64,000 nt of DNA. It comes from JAVSMW01 sp032027005. GTDB lineage: Bacteria; Bacillota; Thermincolia; Thermincolales; UBA2595. Below, piece by piece: positions 43,683 through 51,401 of this stretch. Within the stretch, counting starts at the first letter, position 1. Each line of letters begins with the position of its first letter. Where the stretch lies: the NCBI GenBank assembly GCA_032027005.1, contig JAVSMW010000003.1, forward strand, positions 62,001 to 126,000. The letters are read 5' to 3'. The notes beneath the pieces were generated by a model. It ran no database searches. It saw nothing but the letters and a program-made list of their open reading frames with translations, and was not told where the DNA came from. The position numbers and the translations under genes were made by a program.

Positions 43683-44373
43683 TCGCCACCAGCCTCAAAT
43701 TTATACCCCACACCCCAGACGGTGGCCAGCAAATTCTGGGTCCCCGCCTTACCCCGGCTTAATTTTTCCCGCAGGGTATTGATATGAGTATCCACCGTAC
43801 GGATTCCTCCGGCAAAGTGGTAACCCCATACTTGATCAAGGATTTGTTCACGCTTAAAAGCTTGTCCGGGATTTGAAGCCAAAAAGACCAACAAATCGTA
43901 CTCTTTAAGAGTTAATGTAACTTCCTGCCTATCTACTATTACAGTCCGGGAACCCAGATCCACGGTTAAACCGGGGAAATTGAGAAAACGTTCGCTGTTG
44001 CTCATGCCTGCCCGCCGCAGCAGAGCTTTAACCCTGGCCACCAGTTCCCGCGGACTAAAGGGTTTTACCAGGTAATCGTCAGCCCCCAGGTCAAACCCTA
44101 ATACCCTATCCAATTCTTCCCCCCGGCTGACAAAATAATGATAGGGATATTATTATCATAACGGATTTCCCGGCAGACACTCCATCCTTCCAATTTTGGC
44201 ATCATAATGTCGAGAATGAGCAGGTCGAATTTCTTCCCTGCCAGTTTTTCCAGGCACTCATAACCATCTACAGCCTCATCAACATAATATTTTTCCCGTT
44301 CCAAGGTAACCCGGAGCAGCTTGCGCATTTGGGCATCGTCATCAGTTATTAAAATACGATTGTTTTCCTGCAT
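43679..44373 (-). pseudogene. OmpR-family response regulator with one frameshift
   Basis: The ATG at 44373 follows GGAGGGA. The receiver (TDDDAQMRK, LLILDIMMPKLEGW) breaks after IIILSAGGK. One base short in a G6 run near 44119 moves the frame, which restarts at LDRVLGFDLGADDYLVKPF and gives a complete OmpR winged helix (GIRTVDTHINTLREKL, TVWGVGYKFE). Adding one G gives an intact protein of about 230 residues. Its partner kinase is also split by a homopolymer slip. Confidence 0.85.
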
Positions 44374-44445
44374 GATGTATCCCTCCGGATTTGGTTTATT
44401 CACTGGCTGTCCTGAGCCCAATAAGCAAAAGCCGCCATCCTTAAA

Positions 44446-45384
44446 CTATGCAGTAGTTTTCTCCTGTTCACTGAGAAACCTGATGAATACTTCCTCTAAG
44501 GAAGGCTCAAAGGTACGCAGGTCCATCACCTGGCTTCCGGCTGCCCCTACGGCTGCCAAGACTTCCGCTTTTAGCTCAGGCCTACAGATTACCCGTAAGA
44601 TTTCGTTTTCCAGCTCAGCATCTGCAGCACCTGCTGCCAATACGGCAGCAATTAACTGCTGAGATGGGACTTTAAGCTTAATTTCGAGCCTGGGGAGCAG
44701 TCCCATCCGAGCCTTCAGGCCGCTGATGCTGTCAATGGCCCGAACTTTCCCGCTTTGCATAATTCCAATACGCTGGGCCAGTTCCTCTACCTCGCTCATG
44801 ATGTGGGAGGTAAACAAAATTGTAATTCCCTCCCGGTTTAGTTCCTGGATTAACTGTTTAAACTCAACTACCCCCACCGGATCAAGTCCGCTGGTCGGCT
44901 CATCCAAGACCAAAAGCCGGGGTTTGCCGAGCAGTGCCTGGGCTACCCCGACACGCTGAGACATGCCTTTGGAAAAGGTCCCGACCCTGACTCCGGCAAA
45001 ATCCACCAGGCCCACCCGTTCCAGGACCTTCAGGCATTGGGACCTGGGCAAGCCTTTTAAATCACTGTAAAAGTGCAGGGTTTCCAATGCACTAAGGTTA
45101 GAGTAGAACGTGACCTTTTCCGGCACATAAGCAATTAGTTTTTTCACTTCCCGGCTCCGGTTAACCTCCATTCCATTAATTAGCACCTGCCCTGAACTTG
45201 GCTCGGTAAGTCCCAAAAGAATTTTAAGCAAGGTAGTTTTACCGGCACCGTTAGGGCCAAGAAGTCCGAATATCTCCCCCCTGTTAATGCTAAAACTTAC
45301 CCGGTTAACTACGACCTTGAGATCATCGCCTATACCCTCATAAATTTTTGTAACCTCATTCATTTTTACAAGCGGCTCGAGCAA
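44446..45384 (-). CDS. NosF/CcmA-like ABC transporter ATPase
   Basis: The 312-residue ATPase has Walker A GPNGAGKTT, signature FSKGMSQRVG, Walker B LLVLDEPTSG, switch His in TSHIMSEVEEL and a C-terminal extension ending SLEEVFIRFL. This is the NosF/drug-export type, which pairs with an ABC2 membrane permease. None is encoded next to it: the gene upstream on the same strand is a two-component system separated by repeats. It may serve a permease elsewhere or have lost its partner. Confidence 0.88.
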   Translation of the reverse strand: MLEPLVKMNEVTKIYEGIGDDLKVVVNRVSFSINRGEIFGLLGPNGAGKTTLLKILLGLTEPSSGQVLINGMEVNRSREVKKLIAYVPEKVTFYSNLSALETLHFYSDLKGLPRSQCLKVLERVGLVDFAGVRVGTFSKGMSQRVGVAQALLGKPRLLVLDEPTSGLDPVGVVEFKQLIQELNREGITILFTSHIMSEVEELAQRIGIMQSGKVRAIDSISGLKARMGLLPRLEIKLKVPSQQLIAAVLAAGAADAELENEILRVICRPELKAEVLAAVGAAGSQVMDLRTFEPSLEEVFIRFLSEQEKTTA

Positions 45385-45439
45385 CTTGACCCGCTCCTTT
45401 AACTCTAAATTTTTGACATATTATATCTTTTTATACTAT

Positions 45440-45570
45440 AAAGTGAAACTTACTTCAGGTGGAATTTTAATTCCATCTGAAGTTCAGTTGAACTTATCCA
45501 GGGGCTTAGCACCACTTATCTCCCACTCGCAGAAGCCGGAATCTTAGTTAGCCATCGGATAAAATACAAA
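45440..45570. repeat. Dispersed palindromic intergenic repeat
   Basis: ACTTCAGGTGGAATT/AATTCCATCTGAAGT forms one hairpin. It is followed by GGGGCTTAGCACCACTTATCTCCCACTC, a variant of the copy at 7741, and ends in TAGCCATCGGATAAA. Confidence 0.7.
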
Positions 45571-45640
45571 AAGCTTAGTAATTACCATTTTATTAAATAG
45601 AATTTAGAGAAGTTTCAGCAAAATGTTAAATTTTCTTTAT

Positions 45641-45776
45641 AAACAGAGTTCTAAGCGTCAGGTGGACTTTAGACTCCATCTGTCGCTAAGAAATCGTTAT
45701 CCAGGAGCTAACCGCCGCTAAGACTCCCACCTAAAGAGGTGGGAGTCTTAGCGGCGGTTAGCTATCGGGAAAATTG
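45641..45776. repeat. Dispersed palindromic intergenic repeat, near-complete copy
   Basis: The left hairpin AAGCGTCAGGTGGA/TCCATCTGTCGCTT and the right hairpin, in which CTAACCGCCGCTAAGACTCCCAC pairs perfectly with its reverse complement around CTAAAGA, closely match the copies at 7678 and 47952. The right hairpin is a 23-bp perfect stem. Confidence 0.8.
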
Positions 45777-45777
45777 C

Positions 45778-47256
45778 TCACTGTTTACAGGGCAGCCATA
45801 CCCTGACACAGGTTCCCTTGTGCTGCTCGCTGATTATAGCTATTGTCCCTGCATGGCTTTCTACAATGGACCGGCAAATAGATAACCCCAGCCCGCTTCC
45901 CCCCTGGTCCCGGCTGCGGGCACTATCGGCACGGTAAAAGCGATCAAAGATGTAAGGCAAATCCTTGGAACTGATGCCAATACCGGTATCAGTGACGGTA
46001 ATTTCGACACCGGCCCCACCGCCCGGGTTTAGTTTGGCCCGGGCACACAATTCTACGGTGCCGCCGGCAGGGGTATAGCGCAGGCTGTTGTGGATTAAAT
46101 TCCCAAAAAGGCGTTCAAGAGCCAAAGGATTACAGTCCAGACTCAGATCTTTTTCAACCTCTAACGTCACCGCAACCTCGTTCTGTACCGCCAATGACCC
46201 CAGCTCCCTGTTCACTCTTTGTAAAAGCACAGCCAAGGGTAATGCCGGTTCCATCTCCAGGCGCAGCCCACTGTCAAATTTGGCCATGGTCAGAAGATTA
46301 TTGGTGAGCGAACCCAGGTGCTCCACCTCGCCCAAACAACTCTTTAAAGTTTCGACATAAGCCACTTCACTGCGAGTCTGGCGCAGGGTTACCTCCAGCT
46401 CGGAACGGAGGGCACTCAGTGGAGTACGCAAATCGTGGGCAGCATCATTAACAAATCTGGCCTGGGCCGCAAAAGCCGATTCCAGCCTTTTTAACATGGC
46501 ATTTAAGACCTGGACCAGCCGGCTTAGTGTTTTATCGGTGACATCAACCTGGATTCGGGTAGTCAGGGTATTCCCGTCAATCTCTTCGGCAATGGCTGTG
46601 ATTCTGCGCAAAGGACGAAAGGCCCGCCAGGCCAGTAAAACTGAAATTGCCGAGACTAGGGCCAATGCCGCCAGGGATATTATCAGCATGATTTTACCCA
46701 AGCTAAGCAGGAGCGAAGCGTTTTCCTTTACCGGCAAGCCCAATTGCAAGATACCTGCCCGGCTTTCGTTCCCACCTCCAGAGAAGGGAACGTACATAAT
46801 GCGTACTCCATCCTGGCCAGGCCACAAAGGACTCAGCCAGGCGGGCAGGTTTTGGCCGGCAAGGCGGTCGTGTTCCCGTATTGCATAGGTAAAAGCCTCT
46901 CCTTTGTGCAAAGCTTGGCGCAGCAATTCTTGATCAACCGGCATTGCCTGATGCTCATTAGACCGGTAAATACTGTTGCCGGATGAATCTACCACTTGCA
47001 CCAAAGGTAAATTATCCTCGTCATTCTCGTCATCCTCATCAGACTTCTCATGCCCTCCGTCAACCCTATTGTCAGCCGGCCAAACCGCAGCCGTGGACTG
47101 GGCCAGGGTTCTCAAAGCCGAATCTGTGCCGTTTTGCAGTAAATGGGCGGTAGTGGCATAGGCAGCTATGACAATAGTGATAAGTACACAGGCAAATATG
47201 CCGCCTGTTGTTATAGCGAGACGCAGGGGCAAGCTGTTACGCCATAGGCCCATCAT
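45778..47256 (-). CDS. Sensor histidine kinase with acidic outer loop
   Basis: The start is one of two adjacent ATGs (47256 or 47253) behind GGAGG, just overlapping the response regulator stop. The roughly 490-residue kinase has TM1, an outer domain, TM2, HAMP, H-box AAHDLRTPLSAL, N-box NLIHNSLRY, and G-boxes DTGIGI and GGSGLGLSI. The outer domain carries the highly acidic stretch GGHEKSDEDDENDEDN. That could bind divalent metal, and the nearby Asp/His-rich protein fits the same theme. Possibly a metal-responsive CusS-type sensor. Confidence 0.9.
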   Translation of the reverse strand: MMGLWRNSLPLRLAITTGGIFACVLITIVIAAYATTAHLLQNGTDSALRTLAQSTAAVWPADNRVDGGHEKSDEDDENDEDNLPLVQVVDSSGNSIYRSNEHQAMPVDQELLRQALHKGEAFTYAIREHDRLAGQNLPAWLSPLWPGQDGVRIMYVPFSGGGNESRAGILQLGLPVKENASLLLSLGKIMLIISLAALALVSAISVLLAWRAFRPLRRITAIAEEIDGNTLTTRIQVDVTDKTLSRLVQVLNAMLKRLESAFAAQARFVNDAAHDLRTPLSALRSELEVTLRQTRSEVAYVETLKSCLGEVEHLGSLTNNLLTMAKFDSGLRLEMEPALPLAVLLQRVNRELGSLAVQNEVAVTLEVEKDLSLDCNPLALERLFGNLIHNSLRYTPAGGTVELCARAKLNPGGGAGVEITVTDTGIGISSKDLPYIFDRFYRADSARSRDQGGSGLGLSICRSIVESHAGTIAIISEQHKGTCVRVWLPCKQ

Positions 47257-47924
47257 AATACCTCCAAACGATAGCCTGCACCACGCACGGTTTTCAGCCA
47301 ATCATTGTCCCCTAATAGCTTGAGCTTTTTCCGCAGATTCTTGATTTGGGCTTCAATGGCGTTATCCGATGCATCCCACGGTTCCTGCCAGCACTGTTCT
47401 GCCAGGGTCTCTTTACCTAAAACCCGGCCCGGATTGCGTAAAAATAATTCCATCAAATCATACTCCCGCCTGCTTAGCATAATGGAACGCTTTTGAAAAT
47501 TTAGGTGCCTGGTCTGGGGGCATAACTCCAGACTGCCGGCTTTAATCACAGAAGTGGCATTGAGGCTGCCGCGCCGTTGTAAAGCTTCGATCCTAGCCAG
47601 CAGTTCATCAAAGGCAAAAGGCTTGCAAAGGTAGTCATCTGCCCCGGCTTTCAGCCCGGTAACCCGATCAGCCACTGCATCTAAAGCTGTCAGCATCAGC
47701 ACCGGAACACTGCACCCCTGCTGCCGCCAACGCTGCAGCAGCTGTTCACCGGGCAATCCGGGCAAAAGGCGGTCCAGGATAATTATGCCATAAGTCCGGT
47801 CGCGATAGAAATGTTCCGCTTCCTCTCCATCTACGGCCCGGTCTACCTGAAAGCCTTCTTCCCGCAAGCCGTTAACCAGTACTTGCCCCAGGTGCAGGTC
47901 GTCTTCCACCAGCAGTATCCGCAC
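47253..47924 (-). CDS. CusR/QseB-like OmpR-family response regulator
   Basis: The 223-residue protein has a receiver (VEDDLHLGQ, phosphoacceptor Asp in IIILDRLLPG, KPFAFDE) and a winged helix (ASDNAIEAQIKNLRKKL, TVRGAGYRLE). It is coupled to the following kinase gene. It lies upstream of the ApbE and ferric reductase-like cluster, separated by a palindromic repeat; it may control its neighbours. Confidence 0.93.
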   Translation of the reverse strand: MRILLVEDDLHLGQVLVNGLREEGFQVDRAVDGEEAEHFYRDRTYGIIILDRLLPGLPGEQLLQRWRQQGCSVPVLMLTALDAVADRVTGLKAGADDYLCKPFAFDELLARIEALQRRGSLNATSVIKAGSLELCPQTRHLNFQKRSIMLSRREYDLMELFLRNPGRVLGKETLAEQCWQEPWDASDNAIEAQIKNLRKKLKLLGDNDWLKTVRGAGYRLEVL

Positions 47925-47964
47925 TTTCCCGCCCCCTTAATCTTTTGCTCCCAAAATTTGTCCA

Positions 47965-48030
47965 AAGGCTTAGCGCCGCTTATCTCCCAACTAAAGAGGT
48001 GGGAGTCTTAGCGGCGGTTAGCTATCGGAT
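47965..48030. repeat. Dispersed palindromic intergenic repeat
   Basis: GGCTTAGCGCCGCTTATCTCCCA pairs with TGGGAGTCTTAGCGGCGGTTAGC around ACTAAAGAGG, followed by TATCGGATCAACAGAG, which matches the tail of the other copies. Confidence 0.8.
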
Positions 48031-48044
48031 CAACAGAGTTTCAG

Positions 48045-48638
48045 CTAAACTTCAGATGAAGTTCGTACTCCATTTAAAGTAAATTTCAATTTATATAAGA
48101 TCCGGTAAATAAGGATATACACTGTTAAACCTCCTGTTGACCAATATATAGCCTGCATCCAGACTGCATCAGTGTCTGTCCCCAGTTTAAACCCATGCCA
48201 CCACGCCAGAAAAAATGCCGGATAGGTTAAAATGTGCCAAAATTTAAAAGCCTTGCGCCTGAACAAATAAGCTCCCGCAATGACCAGCACCAATCCATAG
48301 GATGCTAAAATACCGAAGCTAAGATAAAAAGTCTGGTAAGTTGAAGCAAAAGGCACAAACAAATCCTCGAAATTAAACTTTATATACTCATCATACCGCA
48401 ACAGAAGGATGTGGAAAACTGTAAAATAAAGACTCCAACTGGTACTTAATTGATGTAAACCAGGAAGAAGAGGGGATAATTTAATGGGATTTAACATTTT
48501 TGTCTTTAGCAAAAGGCCAGAGAATAACGCCGACCATAACAGCAGGTAAGCCACTATTCCCGCAGCCCGAGATAAGTACCAGTAATTCCCTTTAAGCATA
48601 TATATAAATGGTAGACCCAGAATTTCCAACATCAACAA
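48045..48638 (-). CDS. Ferric-reductase-like transmembrane protein
   Basis: The 197-residue protein has about six TM segments with histidines placed to hold heme (LHQLSTSW, VFHILLLRY, FWHILTYPAFFLAWWHGF). It matches the FRD_TM domain of MsrQ/YedZ-like proteins and lacks the cytoplasmic flavin/NAD domains. Its start overlaps the ApbE gene by about 47 bases, so they are coupled. It probably carries electrons across the membrane to a flavin- or metal-bearing partner. Confidence 0.85.
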   Translation of the reverse strand: MLMLEILGLPFIYMLKGNYWYLSRAAGIVAYLLLWSALFSGLLLKTKMLNPIKLSPLLPGLHQLSTSWSLYFTVFHILLLRYDEYIKFNFEDLFVPFASTYQTFYLSFGILASYGLVLVIAGAYLFRRKAFKFWHILTYPAFFLAWWHGFKLGTDTDAVWMQAIYWSTGGLTVYILIYRILYKLKFTLNGVRTSSEV

Positions 48639-49602
48639 ACCTCTCCATTTCCTTATTTACTATAATATTACCGTTCTTCAAGACAATCAAGGCTCCAAAA
48701 GCTGCCTGTTGACTCAACAGGCCAAGCCCCTCCTCAGGACCCAGAATACACAGGGTTTTGGCCCACACTTCAGCCTCTGTAACTGTAGGGGCAGCTACCG
48801 TGGCCGCTCTGACCGGGCTTTGCGCAGGAGAGCCCAGACGGGGATCAATCAGGTGATGCTGCCACCGCCCTTGATGGTACCAACGCCGCTTGAACACACT
48901 GGAAGTAGCCACTGCCCCGTCGCTTAGCCTTAAACTAAGAAGGTCTTTGCTATTATCCTGAGGATTCTCGATCACAATAGACCAGGGCTTTCCGCCAACT
49001 GCAGCCAGCCGCAGGTCACCGCCGGCATTAACACAGATTTCCGCTTTTCCACTTAATTCTCTTAATCTCAGAAAACTCTGATCAACGGCCCAACCCTTGG
49101 CAATCCCGCCCAAATCCAGGCCTACTCCCCGAGGGATTGTGAGGATTCTCTGGAAACGGTCAAGTTTAATATCCTGGCAGCATTGTTTAAGCTCCTGCCG
49201 CCGCGCCTTTTGTTTGACCGGCCTCGCTTTATCTATGGCGGTTCCGGAGCCCGCCCCGGCTATGTTGATGACATCCTGAAACGTACGACTATAACCGGCC
49301 TGTTCCAACTCCCCTAAAATTGTTGGATCAAAAATACCGTTAGTTACCTCGGCTGCTTGCAGGGCCTGGTCAACCACCTCGGCCATCAAATCAGAAACAA
49401 GGAATAAACCTCCGCTGGAATTTATCCGCATCAATTCGCTCTCAGGATTAAACCTGCTTAGTGCCTCTTCCACCCGCTGAAACCAGGCCGGCAGTGAACT
49501 GAGCACAGTTTTTACTTTCTGAACCTGCGCGGGGGTAGTAATTACTTTAGCCTCGACAGTTGTATCCATAGCCCTAAAAGTTGTCCCCAGAACCCTTTTC
49601 AT
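48592..49602 (-). CDS. apbE: FAD:protein FMN transferase
   Basis: The 336-residue protein has the ApbE motifs DLGGIAKGWAVD, VNAGGDLRLAA, SVFKRRWY and HHLIDPRLGSPA. ApbE attaches FMN covalently to Ser/Thr in DgxtsAT-type sites of target proteins. No such target (FMN-binding domain) is seen in the window, so the target lies elsewhere. It lacks a clear lipobox. It is coupled to the ferric-reductase-like gene and follows the Asp/His-rich protein gene by nine bases. Confidence 0.93.
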   Translation of the reverse strand: MKRVLGTTFRAMDTTVEAKVITTPAQVQKVKTVLSSLPAWFQRVEEALSRFNPESELMRINSSGGLFLVSDLMAEVVDQALQAAEVTNGIFDPTILGELEQAGYSRTFQDVINIAGAGSGTAIDKARPVKQKARRQELKQCCQDIKLDRFQRILTIPRGVGLDLGGIAKGWAVDQSFLRLRELSGKAEICVNAGGDLRLAAVGGKPWSIVIENPQDNSKDLLSLRLSDGAVATSSVFKRRWYHQGRWQHHLIDPRLGSPAQSPVRAATVAAPTVTEAEVWAKTLCILGPEEGLGLLSQQAAFGALIVLKNGNIIVNKEMERFVDVGNSGSTIYIYA

Positions 49603-49611
49603 ATCCCTACC

Positions 49612-50205
49612 TCAAGAAGCCCGGGTCCGGGTTTGCCGCGGAGTAATCTGGGTTTTTTGAGTGGCAGGAGCAGGTGCCTGGATTTTGGGAGCGGCAGGAG
49701 TAAACGACTGAACCTGTTGTGGGCCTTGTTGTCCTCCCCCAACCTGAGAAGGACCGGCTGAAGGTTTTGCCCTGTCATCATCATCATCATCACCATCGTC
49801 ATGATCATCGTCATCGTCATGATCATCGTCATCGTCATGGTTATCGTCATCATCATGATGATCATCATCATCGTCGTCTTCGTCGTAATCATCATAAGCG
49901 ACGTACTCGTAAAAGGCCGTGTTTTCGTCAGCACTGCTTTCATTATTTGCAGCACCTTCGTTACTGGCAGTACCGCCGCTATTTGCGGTGCTTTTGCTGC
50001 CGGCAGTACTATTGTCTCCTCCCGATACAAATTCATAAAGATTACCAGGACCATTTTTATTGCTCTGAGAAGAATATACCGGGGCTGGATCTGCCGTCGG
50101 CAGCGGTGAAGGGTCTTTTAAGTTACCAAGTACCAAAACAAAGGCGGCTACACTTCCGGTTTTTAATACCATAGGAATCCAAGAGTATTTATTTGTCATA
50201 GACAA
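49612..50205 (-). CDS. Membrane-anchored Asp/His-rich protein
   Basis: The 197-residue protein has a single N-terminal hydrophobic segment (about 10-27) and a Ser/Asn/Gly-rich linker. It then has an extreme acidic block (about residues 105-143) with a regular D3-5-H pattern, such as DDDDNHDDDDDHDD, and ends with Pro/Gln/Thr-rich sequence. The codons are GAC/GAT and CAT/CAC repeats, so the DNA is itself a GTCATC-like repeat prone to length changes. Such blocks bind many divalent metals. It is first in the apbE/ferric-reductase unit. The function is unknown. Confidence 0.75.
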   Translation of the reverse strand: MSMTNKYSWIPMVLKTGSVAAFVLVLGNLKDPSPLPTADPAPVYSSQSNKNGPGNLYEFVSGGDNSTAGSKSTANSGGTASNEGAANNESSADENTAFYEYVAYDDYDEDDDDDDHHDDDDNHDDDDDHDDDDDHDDGDDDDDDRAKPSAGPSQVGGGQQGPQQVQSFTPAAPKIQAPAPATQKTQITPRQTRTRAS

Positions 50206-50312
50206 ATCCCCTTTCTAAAATATTAGTTGCAGTGCTGAATTCTAAAAGATGAAACTCCACCCCGCTAGGATTAATTATACTTGCCAGAGCTGAAATTAAC
50301 CTGAAGGCGGAA

Positions 50313-51086
50313 TTATTTAATTAATTTACTGTGTACTACAAATCTGGCATCTTTAAATTCGTAGCTGCACGTTGACAGTGTAAGAATAATATCGTTGGCA
50401 TCTGCGATTACTTCATTCGTATACCTGCTCTTTTGCCTTATGCTTTCTAGAAATTTATTAAACTCAATGCTATTTTTAAAATCAGTTTTTATATAGTTGA
50501 AGCCTGGATTGGTTACGTAAGCCGAAAAGACTTGCCATTTATACTGTTTGCCCAAAATGTCAAAGTTGATAAATTGATTTTCCCTGAAGAATTTTTCCTT
50601 TTTGTACAGGTTCAAATCACCAAACATGCTGCCATCCCTCATGTTGTGGCCATAAATAATAATATTTTTTCCAGATTCGGCAAATTCGGCAAAATCTCTA
50701 TTACGGTAGTCCATAAATACACTGCCATATTTACTTGATTTTTTTTCAATATTATGATTTAAATAGAATTCATTATCTTTTCCCCGAACCACGGGATAGT
50801 TAATCCGGGTATTGGCTATATTGAGCCAGCCCACAATTTCCCCGTTAATTTTCAATAATGGCTCCATAACTTGTCGCCTTCTGTCTTCCTCCGGGATTAA
50901 CTTTTCATTACCGGCAGCATTTCTTTGCTCTATTTTGCTTTTGTCATAAATTGAAACTACTTGTTTATTTAATATATTATTTAGGGTCTTATCTATCAGC
51001 CAATAACCTAACATTACAGTCGAATAAATAAAGATTCCAAGAAAAATGATAAAAATTACGTGCTTGACCCTCGATTTCCAACTCAT
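50313..51086 (-). CDS. srtB: Class B sortase
   Basis: The 257-residue protein has an N-terminal anchor (about 7-29), a conserved His in YGHNMRDGSMFGDL, the catalytic Cys in LTLSTCSYEF and the Arg in DARFVVHSK. It joins proteins with an NPxTG-type sorting signal to the cell wall. The next gene (51402) encodes a protein ending in NPKTG, hydrophobic stretch and basic tail, its likely substrate. Confidence 0.93.
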   Translation of the reverse strand: MSWKSRVKHVIFIIFLGIFIYSTVMLGYWLIDKTLNNILNKQVVSIYDKSKIEQRNAAGNEKLIPEEDRRRQVMEPLLKINGEIVGWLNIANTRINYPVVRGKDNEFYLNHNIEKKSSKYGSVFMDYRNRDFAEFAESGKNIIIYGHNMRDGSMFGDLNLYKKEKFFRENQFINFDILGKQYKWQVFSAYVTNPGFNYIKTDFKNSIEFNKFLESIRQKSRYTNEVIADANDIILTLSTCSYEFKDARFVVHSKLIK

Positions 51087-51130
51087 AATTTACCCTCTTG
51101 CTTCATGCTTTTGTATTTGATCATTGCTAA

Positions 51131-51168
51131 AAAAGTGCCTTCCTTGAGAATAAGTAAGGAAGGCACTC
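51131..51168. terminator. Hairpin between sortase and its substrate gene
   Basis: AGTGCCTTCCTT pairs with AAGGAAGGCACT. It can end transcription of the minus-strand substrate gene; a short A/T tract lies on the left. Confidence 0.65.
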
Positions 51169-51178
51169 TACAATATTC

Positions 51179-51354
51179 ACTTTATCCGATGGCTAACCGC
51201 CACTAAGACTTCCGCTTCTATATGCGGGTAATAAGTGGCGTTAAGCCCCTGGATAAGTTCAACTAAACTTTATCCGATGGCTAACCGCCACTAAGACTTC
51301 CGCTTCTATATGCGGGTGATAAGTGGCGTTAAGCCCCTGGATAAGTTCAACTAA
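51179..51354. repeat. Tandem 88-bp duplication of the palindromic repeat
   Basis: Copies at 51179-51266 and 51267-51354 differ at only one base (A versus G in GCGGGTRATAAG). Each contains GGCTAACCGCCACTAAGACTTCCGC paired with a GCGGGTAATAAGTGGCGTTAAGCCC-like arm. A further hairpin follows at 51355-51400 (TTCAGATGGAG/CTCCATCTGAA). Confidence 0.85.
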
Positions 51355-51401
51355 ACTTCAGATGGAGAAAAACACTCCATCTGAAGCAAGTTTCACTTAA
51401 A

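Noticed and set aside
49719..50174. Plus-strand frame rich in His/Arg opposite the Asp/His-rich protein.
   Set aside because: This is the antisense of the GAC/GAT repeat, which inevitably encodes a His/Arg-like run; no start signal supports it.
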